A stretch of DNA of 64,000 nucleotides from a bacterium (GTDB lineage: Bacteria > UBP15 > UBA6099), in NCBI GenBank assembly GCA_029564595.1, contig JAKQPS010000035.1:4870-68869 (forward strand), read 5' to 3'. The notes below the pieces were generated by a model. It saw nothing but the letters and a program-made list of their open reading frames with translations. It did no database searches and was not told the origin of the DNA. Positions 54,008 through 63,034 of the stretch are shown in pieces. A program made the position numbers and the translations under genes. The first letter of the stretch is position 1. Each line of letters starts with the position of its first letter.

Positions 54008-54946
54008 TCACTGTCCTGCGGGCGGAGCCGGGGGCATGGGCGGAACTTCGGGCGTCTTCTGAACGCCGACTTTATCCAGCTTGTCTTTGTGGAGCACGAA
54101 ATTCTTCTGCTTCTTCAGAGCTTCGACAGTATCTTCGGAAATCTTCTCTTTTTTCTCGGCCAGCATCTTCTGTTTGATGCCTTCCTTGACTTCCTCGAAC
54201 GGGGTGGCGTCGACTTCCGTCTTGTCGTCGGCGATAACGATGTGCCATCCGAAGCGGGACTGGAAAGGCTCGCTTATCTGTCCTTTATTAAGAGCGAAGG
54301 CGACTGATTCGAATTCGGGAGCCATCTGGCCGCGATCAAACCAGTCGAGGTTTCCGCCGTTGGCGCTGCTGGGGCATTTTGATTTCTCTTTGGCTACGGT
54401 TGAGAACGTATCCGGAGCGGCGACAACTTTCGCGTGCAGCGCGCGCGCCTCCTCCTCCGTGTCAACCAGTATATGTCTTGCTTTCATCTTGCCGCTTGAA
54501 AACTCGGCTTTGTTCTCGTCGTAGTATTTCTTAACCTCTTCGTCGGAGACGGCGACTTTCGCCACTTGCGGCTCGATTTCTTTCGTAAAGTATGTCTGAG
54601 CAAGTATCTGATTGATGTAGAAATCAATCATTGCTTTGGTTTCAGGGTCTTTGTCATAGCCTTTTTCGCGGGCGGCGGAGGCGAGGGCCATGAACTCGGC
54701 CACTTTGGAAACCAACTGTTCTTTCTGCGCCGGGTCCTGAAGCTGCTGCTGAACCATCGGGGCGAGGTGCGGAATCGCGTAGTTAAGATCTTCAGCGGTA
54801 AGTTTTCCGCCGTCGAACTCGGCAATGACCGTAGGGGCGTCAGCGCCCTGTTTAGCCGGGTCCGCGGGAGTCTTCTTACAACCTGCGGATAGGGCGATAA
54901 ACGGAGCGATTACACAACAAATGACAAGCTTCTTGGACTGTTTCAA
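54008..54946 (-). CDS. Parvulin-type peptidyl-prolyl isomerase lipoprotein
   Basis: The 312-residue protein is a SurA/PrsA-like foldase. A lipoprotein signal (LVICCVIAPFIALSAGC, lipobox Cys about residue 23) follows a TTG start preceded by GGAGG eight bases upstream. The track of in-frame sequence to 54961 gives an acidic start without that spacing. An N-terminal SurA-like helical domain precedes the parvulin domain (about 155-255) with KMKARHILVDTEEEA, LDWFDRGQMAPEF and the C-terminal SRFGWHIVIADD. It should assist folding of exported proteins at the inner or outer membrane. It follows fliN by about 45 bases and ends at a clear terminator. Confidence 0.88.
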   Translation of the reverse strand: MKQSKKLVICCVIAPFIALSAGCKKTPADPAKQGADAPTVIAEFDGGKLTAEDLNYAIPHLAPMVQQQLQDPAQKEQLVSKVAEFMALASAAREKGYDKDPETKAMIDFYINQILAQTYFTKEIEPQVAKVAVSDEEVKKYYDENKAEFSSGKMKARHILVDTEEEARALHAKVVAAPDTFSTVAKEKSKCPSSANGGNLDWFDRGQMAPEFESVAFALNKGQISEPFQSRFGWHIVIADDKTEVDATPFEEVKEGIKQKMLAEKKEKISEDTVEALKKQKNFVLHKDKLDKVGVQKTPEVPPMPPAPPAGQ

Positions 54947-54990
54947 GGCGTCAGCCTCCAATGTTGGATTGTGGGTCGCCGTCGGGCGGC

Positions 54991-55578
54991 TCAGTTGAGT
55001 TGCGAGAGCCTTTCCATCGGGCTGATAATGTTGGTTATTTTAATGCCGAAGTTCTCGTCGACTACGACCACCTCGCCGCGCGCGACGAGTTTGCCGTTGA
55101 CCATGATGTTTATCGGCTCGCCCGAAAGGCGGTTAAGCTCCACCACCGAACCGGGGCCGAGGTCGAGAACTTTCTGTATGGCCATTTCAGTTCTGCCGAG
55201 TTCGACGACCACCTGAAGCGGCACATCGAGAAGAGTTTCAATGTTTTTAGTCGCAAAATCCGGATGGGAGATTGCGGCGGGCGCGGCTGCGTGTGCCGCT
55301 GACGCTGCGGGCGCGGCTGCTATGGGAGCGGGAGCCGGAGAATCGTCCAGCATGGCCGCTAAATCGTCTCCGCCGAAATCGTCCATAGCGGGAGGCGGGG
55401 GCGCAGCAGGCGCGGACTTCGCGGGCGCCGGGTCGTCCAGCATCCCTTCAAGTCCGGCCAAATCGTCCGCCGTCAGTTCCTCGACCGCGCCACCGCCTTC
55501 AGCGGGGCCTTCCGTCGGGTCCTGCACTTCAGCCAACAACGCGTCTATTTCATCCTGATTCAGGGTGGGGTCGCCCAT
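54991..55578 (-). CDS. fliN: Flagellar motor switch protein FliN/FliY-like
   Basis: The 195-residue protein has the FliN C-terminal domain (about 110-190) with PLQVVVELGRTEMAIQKVLDL, GSVVELNRLSGEP and the ending GIKITNI. The N-terminus starts LNQDEIDALLAE, a motif usually seen at the N-terminus of FliM and FliY where it binds phosphorylated CheY, followed by an acidic, Ala/Pro-rich linker. A bare FliN usually lacks that motif, so FliY-like or chemotaxis-linked function is possible. No other flagellar gene is in the window. GGGAGGAG precedes the ATG. Confidence 0.88.
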   Translation of the reverse strand: MGDPTLNQDEIDALLAEVQDPTEGPAEGGGAVEELTADDLAGLEGMLDDPAPAKSAPAAPPPPAMDDFGGDDLAAMLDDSPAPAPIAAAPAASAAHAAAPAAISHPDFATKNIETLLDVPLQVVVELGRTEMAIQKVLDLGPGSVVELNRLSGEPINIMVNGKLVARGEVVVVDENFGIKITNIISPMERLSQLN

Positions 55579-55784
55579 TTATCTCTCCTCCCGGCCTCTA
55601 CCGCGCGATTGTTTATTTATTGAATCGGTTGCGATAATTCGATTGCTCCGATAATATTATTGTTGCAATTTTAACTATTATATCAGAATAAGTAAAGCCG
55701 GAAATAAAAAATAATAAGCTAAAAAAAGCGTGTGGACGGGGTGTTTTTTGCCCCCTCCAGACGAATTGACGGAGATTGCCGGTC
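55579..55784. other. Divergent intergenic region fliN/pilT
   Basis: An AT-rich region with palindromes such as AATAATATTATT near 55655 and TATTATATC. It must contain two divergent promoters, but no convincing -35/-10 pair was identified by eye. No gene seen. Confidence 0.4.
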
Positions 55785-56837
55785 ATGGAGATGAACGATA
55801 TTCTGGAAAAAGCGGTTCAGATGGGGGCGTCGGACGTGCATTTCGCCCGCGGGCTTCCACCTGTGTTCAGGATCGGCGGCAGACTGACCCGCGTCGGCGA
55901 GGAAAAGCTCGAATGGGACATGACCAAGAGGCTGATTTTTTCCATAATGTCCGACGAGCAGAAGCACCGGCTGGCGGATGAAAAGGAAATCGACTTCTCT
56001 CACAGCATAACGGGCGGAAGATTCAGGGTTAACGCTTTTTACGACAACTACGGCGTCGCGGCGGTGATGCGGGTTATTCCGCCAAGGCCGCCCGACATGA
56101 AAGCCGTGCTGATGCCGCCTGTGGGATTCCACTTGGCGCGGATGAAAAGCGGGCTTGTTCTTGTGACCGGCCCCACCGCCAGCGGCAAATCCACCACGCT
56201 CGCAGCCATGGTCGACCTCATCAACCGAGAGCGAGAGGCGCATATCATCACGGTCGAGGACCCGATTGAGTTCCTGTTCGACAGCGAGAAAGGTCTTGTT
56301 CACCAACGCGCTGTCGGCCCGAACACCAACTCTTTTTCATCCGCGCTTCGGGCCGTCCTCAGGGAAGACCCCGACGTGCTTCTGGTCGGCGAGATGCGCG
56401 ACATGGAGACGATGATGGCGGCGGTGACGATAGCCGAGACCGGCCCGCTGGTGCTCGCCACCCTTCACACCGTCAACGCCGCCCAGAGCATCGGCAGAAT
56501 CGTCGAAGTTTTCCCTTCCTACCAGCAGCAACAGATACGCTATCAGCTTTCGGTGACTCTCAAGGGGGTCATCTCGCAGCAGCTTGTGCCTCGCGCGGAC
56601 AAACCGGCCAGAATCGCCGCCCGCGAGATTCTCGTCGTCACTCCCGCCATTTCCAACCTCATTCGCGACGGACAGATACACCGCATACCCGAAGCCATCC
56701 GCGCCGGAGCCGACCTCGGCATGATCTCGATGGACGATTCTCTGCTTTTCTACTTTAAAAAAGGAATTATCAGCAAAGACGACGCTATTTCCCGCGCGTC
56801 CAATCCGGACGCTATGCGGGCCGCCGTCGAGGGGTGA
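55785..56837 (+). CDS. pilT: PilT-type pilus retraction ATPase
   Basis: The 350-residue ATPase has an N-terminal PAS-like region (GASDVHFARGLPPVFRIGG), Walker A GPTASGKST (residues 129-137), the Asp box (ITVEDPIEFLF), Walker B (DVLLVGEMRDMETM) and the His box (LATLHTVNAA). It is longer on the N-terminal side than typical secretion ATPases and matches PilT/PilU, the motor of pilus retraction. ATG after GACGGAGATT was used; TTG at 55776 is possible. The cyclic-nucleotide/GAF gene starts four bases after its stop, so the two are co-transcribed. Confidence 0.9.
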   Translation: MEMNDILEKAVQMGASDVHFARGLPPVFRIGGRLTRVGEEKLEWDMTKRLIFSIMSDEQKHRLADEKEIDFSHSITGGRFRVNAFYDNYGVAAVMRVIPPRPPDMKAVLMPPVGFHLARMKSGLVLVTGPTASGKSTTLAAMVDLINREREAHIITVEDPIEFLFDSEKGLVHQRAVGPNTNSFSSALRAVLREDPDVLLVGEMRDMETMMAAVTIAETGPLVLATLHTVNAAQSIGRIVEVFPSYQQQQIRYQLSVTLKGVISQQLVPRADKPARIAAREILVVTPAISNLIRDGQIHRIPEAIRAGADLGMISMDDSLLFYFKKGIISKDDAISRASNPDAMRAAVEG

Positions 56838-56841
56838 ATCC

Positions 56842-57807
56842 ATGACTCTGGACATTTCGGAGCTGAAGGGCATTGAGCTGTTCGCGCAGTTCAAGGACGA
56901 CGAGCTTGCCCGGTTCGCTCCCGTCATTGAAAAAATAGAGCTGTCTTCCGGAAGGAATCTATTCGTCGAGGGAGACCCCGGCGATTCTCTGTGCATAATA
57001 GTCAGCGGCGCGATCCGGGTATACAAGACCATAGATTCGATGGCGGGAGAAGAAAAATCGCTGGCCCTGCTCACCGCGGGCGCATATCTCGGAGAGATGA
57101 CGCTTCTGGAAGGTTCTCCCCGCTCGGCGTCGGCCCGCGCGGAGTTCGACTCCGTTATTTTTAAAATCACGCGCGAGAACTTCATCCGCCTGTTGCGCGA
57201 ATACCCACAGGCGGCAATCAGGTTTTTCGTCTCTTTCATGAACGTCCTGTCCGAGCGGCTGCGAAGAACCAACGAGGAGCTTGTCGTGCTGTACGAGATA
57301 GGCAAAGTGGTGGGAGCCGCCCCGCCGATCGACCATCTCCTTGAAGGGGTTCTCCGACCGCTGGTCAACACCGTGAAAGTGGAAATGGGCGCGGTCTTCG
57401 TTCTGAATGAAATCACCGGAAAACTTGAGTGCAAACACGCCGTCGGACAAGGCTCTTCCGACATGCTCAATGTAAAAATCCGAGAAGGCGAAGGAGTCGT
57501 CGGAAAGGCCCTCGCCGAGCAGGAGACGCTTTGCGTCAGGAATTTCGACAATGCCCCGGAGTGCGCCGGGTTGCCCAGACTCGGCTTCGAGCGGCCCGAC
57601 ATGCTGATAGCGCCTCTGGCGCGGGCCGGACGCCCTTTCGGCGCCCTGCTCCTCGCCCAGCGTCTCGACGGCAAGGGCTTCGACAACGCCAACATCAACC
57701 TCATCAACGGCGTCGCCTCTCAGGCCGCCGCCGCCATCGAGGCTGCTCTCTTCCAGCAGGATACCGCCGCAAGGGAAAACTTCGATAGAAAATCAATTAT
57801 GTTTTAG
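56842..57807 (+). CDS. Cyclic-nucleotide-binding and GAF domain protein
   Basis: The 321-residue protein has an N-terminal cNMP-binding domain (residues 8-125) with the phosphate-binding cassette YLGEMTLLEGSPRSASARA. A helical linker (FMNVLSERLRRTNEELVVLY) and a GAF domain (about 150-305) follow. No helix-turn-helix or output enzyme domain was found, so it probably works by protein interaction or by modulating its neighbour. It lies four bases after pilT, and cAMP is a plausible ligand because the Glu and Arg-Ser residues of the cassette are present. The 30-base family B hairpin begins sixteen bases after its stop. Confidence 0.85.
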   Translation: MTLDISELKGIELFAQFKDDELARFAPVIEKIELSSGRNLFVEGDPGDSLCIIVSGAIRVYKTIDSMAGEEKSLALLTAGAYLGEMTLLEGSPRSASARAEFDSVIFKITRENFIRLLREYPQAAIRFFVSFMNVLSERLRRTNEELVVLYEIGKVVGAAPPIDHLLEGVLRPLVNTVKVEMGAVFVLNEITGKLECKHAVGQGSSDMLNVKIREGEGVVGKALAEQETLCVRNFDNAPECAGLPRLGFERPDMLIAPLARAGRPFGALLLAQRLDGKGFDNANINLINGVASQAAAAIEAALFQQDTAARENFDRKSIMF

Positions 57808-57823
57808 CAAAACATGATGCGTT

Positions 57824-57940
57824 AAGGGAAAACTTTTAAAAAAGTTTTCCCTTAAAATCCCTTTCAAAACATTTCATGCTAGCGCCGAATGCAGAGCTTC
57901 GCTTCCGCCTTCGGCGCGTATCAAGTGAAAAGATATTGGG
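57824..57940. repeat. Family B repeat unit, copy B4
   Basis: Same modules as 23017-23130: 30-base hairpin (57824-57853), CTAGCGCCGAA, CTTCCGCCTTCGGCGCGTATC and GATATTGGGAAAG. Its first hairpin starts sixteen bases after the upstream stop codon, as in copy B1. Confidence 0.75.
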
Positions 57941-57984
57941 AAAGAATTTTCAATGGAATCCAATTTATAAAAGATTTCCTGATT

Positions 57985-58225
57985 CCCCCTGAAACTCATA
58001 TAGTGGTAAAACCTAAAAAAGCCACGTTTCACTTAACAAATATCTTCTCGAGGCGCATAGATTTTGGAGTGCGGCGATTCATCGCCGCTTTAATCGCGAT
58101 CAACGCTGACAAGAGCCGGGAATTAATTCCCGGCTCCGGGATGGTTCACATCGCTGGGAAAAGCGGCGATGAATCGCCGCGCTCCAAAGTCCCGCTCGCC
58201 GCGATAAATATCTGAGTTTCAGGGG
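57985..58225. repeat. Nested inverted-repeat element, MITE-like
   Basis: The outer ends are perfect 14-base inverted repeats (CCCCCTGAAACTCA at 57985-57998; complement at 58212-58225). Inside is a second inverted repeat of 29 bases with one mismatch (58063-58091 and 58160-58188; starts TTTGGAG, ends CGCCGCTTT). At its centre is a perfect palindrome at 58113-58136 (arms GAGCCGGGAATT). No reading frame spans it. No other copy was seen in the window. Confidence 0.75.
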
Positions 58226-58308
58226 GACTCAGGAAAGATTCTACCCATTGTGCCGGGTGGAGCCCACAACCCAGTTGTGGGCGATGGCGTGGCGGACGGC
58301 AAGGTTTG

Positions 58309-58337
58309 TTTAGATGTCGCAGGTTCGGGTTTATAAT
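58309..58337 (+). promoter_or_regulatory. Candidate promoter of the phosphoesterase gene
   Basis: TTTAGA at 58309-58314, a 17-base spacer and TATAAT at 58332-58337, about 80 bases before the ATG. The -35 match is weak. Visual identification only. Confidence 0.4.
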
Positions 58338-58415
58338 ATGGTCGGGCGGGAGAGGTTGTGGCGGCTAGGTTGATGGCATGGGGAAGATTGCCCGTAGCAC
58401 AAAGGAGTTAACGTT

Positions 58416-59792
58416 ATGAAAGAAATGACGAGGCGGGAGTTTTTGAAGGGGATGGCCGCAGCGGGAGCGGGTGTGGCGGCGGGGATGGCGGCATGGCCGT
58501 TCGGCGGCGCCCGCGCGAGCGAGGAACTGAAGATATCAGCGCGGGGGGCGTTCGTGCGTCAGCGCGGAGAGGGTTTCGCCCGCGTGCGCGCCATATCGCT
58601 GGAGCCGGGGTTCAGGATTCAGGGGGGAGCGGCGGGGACGGATGCGTTTAAAATCGAACTGACGAATGTCCGGGCGGGCAGGCTGTCGTTTTACGGAAAG
58701 GGCGTAGAGACGGCGGAAATCCGGGAGTCGGAAGGAACGGTGGTTTTGAGGGCGAACGCTTCGCAGCCGGGAGGCGCCGTTTTGGAAACCGCATACAACC
58801 CGGCGTCCGGGGAGCGACTGAACTTTATCGCTTTCAGCGATACGCATCTGGGGGCGGACGGGGCGACGGAGCAGTTCTCGCGCGTGCGCCGTCAGGTCAA
58901 CTTGCGCAGACCGGTTTTCGTGGTGAACGCGGGGGACAATGTGGATGTCGACGAACCCGCGCAATGGAATGTCTTTGAAACAGAGACGGCGAAGCTGGTA
59001 GCGCCGCTTTTCACGACAATCGGCAACCACGACAGTTACCTGTCGACCAAGCTGTACCGGGAGCGGATGGGCGCGCTGTATTACGCGGTCGATTACGGGG
59101 ACACGCAGGTTCTGTTGCTCGACAACGCGCAGAAACACAACGACGCAACGTTGAGGATGGACGGGCCGAAACCGGACGAACAATGGGAGTGGCTTGAGGA
59201 GCAGCTTGCGCGGCCCGCCGCGCACAGGTTCGTCTTTTTCCATTTCCCGGTCTACGGAAACCGAAGCATGCTTGATCCGATGTATATAAGGAACACAACG
59301 TTGGAGGAAAGAGAAAAGGAAGTCGAGAGAATGATAGGGATGTTCAGGGCGGCGGGCGTAGAGTATGTCTGTTTCGGGCACAAGCACAGCGCGCGTCGGG
59401 AAGAAATAGAAGGAATTATACATATACAATTAGGAGGCGGGGGCGCGCCGCCGGACAGGACGGGGGAGCGGGACTTGAACTTCGTCCATTTCTTCGTGGA
59501 TGAGAAGGGGGCGCGGGATTACACCGTGCATATCCATTCCGAACCCGGAGAGATTGAAAGCATAGAGTTCTGCGAATGGAGGGAGTCGCTCCCGGTCGGC
59601 GCGAAAGAGCCGATAATCGTCCACGGAGTCGCAGGAGACAGGCTCGTGGCGGTGGAGCCGGAACTGAAAATACTTTCCGGCCCGGGGACGCTGGAAGCTG
59701 GCGGAGTGTTCTCGGCGGACGCGCCGGGCAGGACGCTCATAGGGTGTTCGCATGGCGGGCTATGCATCGAAGCTATGGCAACCATAGAATAA
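58416..59792 (+). CDS. Tat-exported metallophosphoesterase
   Basis: The 458-residue protein starts with a Tat signal (TRREFLKGMAAAGAG; hydrophobic stretch and GGARASEE cleavage site). The mature part has a ~110-residue N-terminal domain and a calcineurin-like phosphoesterase domain: AFSDTHLG, VNAGDNVDVDE, TIGNHDSY, FFHFPVYG and CFGHKHSA supply the metal ligands. It should hydrolyse a phosphate ester or diester in the periplasm; the substrate is unknown. AAAGGAG precedes the ATG. It is a probable client of TatC at 4708. Confidence 0.88.
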   Translation: MKEMTRREFLKGMAAAGAGVAAGMAAWPFGGARASEELKISARGAFVRQRGEGFARVRAISLEPGFRIQGGAAGTDAFKIELTNVRAGRLSFYGKGVETAEIRESEGTVVLRANASQPGGAVLETAYNPASGERLNFIAFSDTHLGADGATEQFSRVRRQVNLRRPVFVVNAGDNVDVDEPAQWNVFETETAKLVAPLFTTIGNHDSYLSTKLYRERMGALYYAVDYGDTQVLLLDNAQKHNDATLRMDGPKPDEQWEWLEEQLARPAAHRFVFFHFPVYGNRSMLDPMYIRNTTLEEREKEVERMIGMFRAAGVEYVCFGHKHSARREEIEGIIHIQLGGGGAPPDRTGERDLNFVHFFVDEKGARDYTVHIHSEPGEIESIEFCEWRESLPVGAKEPIIVHGVAGDRLVAVEPELKILSGPGTLEAGGVFSADAPGRTLIGCSHGGLCIEAMATIE

Positions 59793-59826
59793 ATAAATAT
59801 CCAAACCAACAAAGACGTTTTTGCAG

Positions 59827-59900
59827 ATATGCCACTATTGACATAATAAACATGGCATATTCGATAAGATATTGACATGGCGTTTTAAATGGGTATCTTG
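59827..59900 (+). promoter_or_regulatory. Formate dehydrogenase promoter region with inverted repeat
   Basis: ATATGCCA (59827-59834) and TGGCATAT (59853-59860) are perfect inverted repeats with an 18-base gap, a plausible regulator site. Two TTGACA hexamers occur, at 59838-59843 (within the gap) and 59872-59877. The second, with TATCTT at 59894-59899 (16-base spacer), is the best promoter match; the leader would be about 80 bases. Confidence 0.4.
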
Positions 59901-59986
59901 GAAAAGATTGTGCCGTATTTATGTAAGTCTGAGAGTTCTAGTGTGATTAAAAATAAAACTTTTAAGAGAGGGGTGAGTTCACACAC

Positions 59987-62900
59987 ATGAAGCTGACCAG
60001 AAGAACGTTTCTGAAAGTTTCGGGCGCGACGGTGGCTGGACTGTCGCTCAGCGGAATCGGTTTCGGGTTCAAGAGTTCCCGAGCCTACGCCGCAGAGCTG
60101 CGCACAAAAGGCGCGACGGTAACAACCACCATCTGCCCGTACTGTTCGGTCAGTTGCAGCATCTTGGTGCACGCTGTTGACGGGAAGATAATCAACACCG
60201 AAGGCGATCCGGATGCTCCGATCAACCGAGGCGCGCTATGCAGCAAAGGCGCGTCGCTGTATCACCTCGCGGTGAACGACGACAGGGTGACCAAGCCGTT
60301 GTATCGCGAGCCGTACGGCAAGGAATGGAAAGAAGTGTCGTGGGACTGGGCGCTCGACGAGATCGCAAAGCGGATAAAGAAGAGCCGCGACGCGAGCTTC
60401 GCAGAGAAGAACGCCAAAGGCGAGACGGTGAACCGGACGGAGGGAATCGCGTCCGTCGGGAGCGCCGCGCTGGACAATGAGGAATGTTACATTTATCAAA
60501 AATTCCTAAGAGGTTTGGGTTTGGTGTATATAGAACACCAAGCCCGCATATGACACTCGGCTACTGTAGCGGCTCTGGGAGAGTCGTTCGGCCGAGGAGC
60601 AATGACCAATCACTGGATCGATTTCGCCAACAGCGATGTCGTGCTGGTGATGGGAAGCAACGCAGCGGAAAACCACCCGATATCATTTAAATGGGTAACG
60701 AAGGCGATGGAGAAAGGCGGCATGCTGATTAGCGTCGACCCGCGTTTCACCAAGACTTCCGCCAAGGCGGACATCTACGCGCGCCTTCGCTCCGGGACGG
60801 ACATTCCGTTCTTGGGCGGCATGATTAAGTATATTCTGGACAACGATCTGATCGACAAGTTCTATGTCCAGAATTACACGAACGCTTCGTTCCTCATCAA
60901 CAAGGACTTCAAGTTCGAGGACGGGCTGTTCTCCGGGTATAACGAGGAGAAACGCAGTTACGACAAGGCGACATGGGCGTATCAGAAGGACGCCAACGGC
61001 GTGATAATGAAGGATCCCTCGATGCAGGATCCGAACTGCGTGTATCAGCTTCTGAAAAAGCATTATTCCCGCTATGACATCGACAAGGTTGTGGAAGTGA
61101 CTGGAACGACCAAGGACGAGTTGTTGAAGGTCTATAAGACGTACACTTCCACCTCCGGTCCCGCGAAGTCTGGAACCATTCTGTACGCGATGGGCTGGAC
61201 GCAGCACACGGTGGGGACGCAGAACATTCGCACTATGTCGATGATTCAGACGCTATTGGGCAACATGGGAGTGGCTGGCGGCGGCGTGAACGCGTTGCGC
61301 GGCGAGTCGAATGTGCAAGGCTCGACAGACTACGGTCTGCTCTTCCACATACTGCCCGGCTACCTGAAGTTCCCCCTCGGCTCACAAGCCACGCTGGCGG
61401 ACTTCCTGAAGGCCACCACGCCGACGACGGCGGAGCCTCAGAGCCTCAACTGGTGGAGCAACACCCCGAAGTACATGGTCAGCCTGCTGAAGGCTTTCTA
61501 CGGCGAAGCCGCGACGAAGGAAAACGATTTCGGATACGGCTGGTTGCCGAAGGGCGACGTGGGAGCCAACTACTCTTGGCTCAATCTGTTCGATCAGATG
61601 AGCAAGGGCAAATTCACCGGATTCTTCGCGTGGGGTATGAACCCGGCGTGCAGCAGCGCGAACGCCGGAAAAGTGCGCAAGGCTCTCGGCGAACTCGACT
61701 GGCTTGTGAACGTGAACCTGTTCCCGAACGAGACGGGACAGTTCTGGAAAGGCCCGGGGATGGACCCGAGCAAGATAAAGACGGCCGTGTTCATGCTCCC
61801 GTGCGCGGCGTCGGTGGAAAAAGAAGGCAGCGTCAGCAACAGCGGACGCTGGGCGCAGTGGCGCTACAAAGCCGCCAATCCTCCGGGAGAGGCGATGCCG
61901 GACGCCGAGATTATCGAAGGTCTCGTCCACCGCGTGAAAGAGCTTTACAAGAAGGAAGGCGGAGCGTTCCCGGCCCCGATACTGAGCCTTGCGTGGGATT
62001 ACGAGGAAAACGGCCACCTGAGCGTTCGCAAGATAGCCCGCGAGATTAACGGCTACTACACGCAGGATGTGCCCGGAGCGGACGGAGCGGTGTTCAAGAA
62101 GGGGTCGCAGTTGGCGAACTTCGTCGGCCTGAAAGACGACGGGACGACCGCATGCGGCAACTGGCTGTATAGCGGAAGCTACCCCGAAGCCGGAAACATG
62201 ATGATGCGCCGGGACAACAACGACGCGTCGGGCATCGGGCTTTACTCCAACTGGTCGTGGTGCTGGCCGTTGAACCGCCGCATCATATACAACCGCGCGT
62301 CGGTAGACCTCGACGGAAACCCGCGCCGCCCCGAACTGCCCGTCATCAAGTGGGACGGAGCCAAGTGGGTCGGAGACATCGCGGACAACGCGGCTCCCCC
62401 GATGTCGGACAAGGAAAAAGGAAAGCTTCCTTTCATCATGACATCCGAAGGAGTCGCCAAGCTGTTCGGTCCCGGACTGGCCGAAGGCCCGTTCCCGGAA
62501 CACTACGAACCGCTGGAATGCCCGGTGGAGAACAACGCGTTCAGTTCTCAGAGAATCAACCCGACCGTCAAACTGTTCAACGAGAAGGGCGAGGGAGAAG
62601 GCAAGGACGTGTATCTGACTTGCGACCCGCGCTATCCGTTCGTGTGCTCCACGTACAGAGTGGTGGAACACTGGCAGACGGGGCTTATGACCCGCTGGAA
62701 CAAGCAGCTTGTCGAATTGGCTCCGCAGAACTTTGTCGAGATGAGCAAAGAGCTTGCGGCTCTCAAGGGAATAAAGAACGGCGAGATGGTGACGATCAAA
62801 TCGCCGCGCGGACAGATCGACGCCGTCGCGATGGTGACATCGAGATTCAAACCGTTCACAGTCAAGGGGCAGACCGTCCATCAAGTGGGAACGACGTGGC

Positions 62901-63028
62901 ACTTCGGCTGGTGCGCGCCTGTAAACGGCGGAGACACCGCGAACCTGCTCACGCCCACCGTGGGCGACGCCAACACCATGATCCCGGAATCAAAGGCGTT
63001 CATGGTTAATATTGAAAGGAAGGGGTGA
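59987..63028 (+). CDS. fdnG: Formate dehydrogenase major subunit, selenocysteine-containing
   Basis: This is one gene of 1013 residues read through an in-frame TGA at 60551-60553 as selenocysteine (Sec189). The context, ARI-Sec-HSATVAALGESFGRG, matches the Sec site of FdnG/FdoG. A SECIS-like hairpin follows. The N-terminus carries a Tat signal (TRRTFLKVSG). [4Fe-4S] Cys residues are at 50, 53, 57 and 85. The molybdopterin domains follow, with GWTQHTVGTQNIRTM, NMGVAGGGVNALRGESNVQG and the C-terminal GTTWHFGWC. It oxidises formate to CO2 in the periplasm and passes electrons to the beta subunit. Full-length size matches E. coli FdnG. SelA/B/C/D are not in the window. Confidence 0.96.
60551..60600 (+). 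promoter_or_regulatory. SECIS-like hairpin after the Sec codon
   Basis: Directly after the TGA, CTCGGC (60556-60561) pairs with GCCGAG (60591-60596). Within it an upper stem, CGGCTCT (60570-60576) with AGAGTCG (60580-60586), has one G-U pair and closes on a GGG loop about 24 bases after the TGA. Distance and a loop containing GG fit bacterial SECIS elements read by SelB. Folding was done by eye. Confidence 0.75.
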
Positions 63029-63034
63029 TCGGGA

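Larger units (their letters stand above)
57808..58415. other. Gene-free stretch with several repeat elements and a candidate promoter
   Basis: It contains family B repeat B4 (about 57824-57940), then the nested inverted-repeat element at 57985-58225. A GCCCACAACCCAGTTGTGGGC hairpin near 58262-58282 and the promoter of the phosphoesterase gene follow. No gene seen. Confidence 0.6.

Noticed and set aside
60602-63028. A separate molybdopterin oxidoreductase gene starting at 60602, with an upstream pseudogene or truncated gene at 59987-60553
   Set aside because: Both parts are in the same frame, family sequence is continuous across the TGA, and the TGA is at the known Sec position with a hairpin after it. 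One selenoprotein gene explains it.
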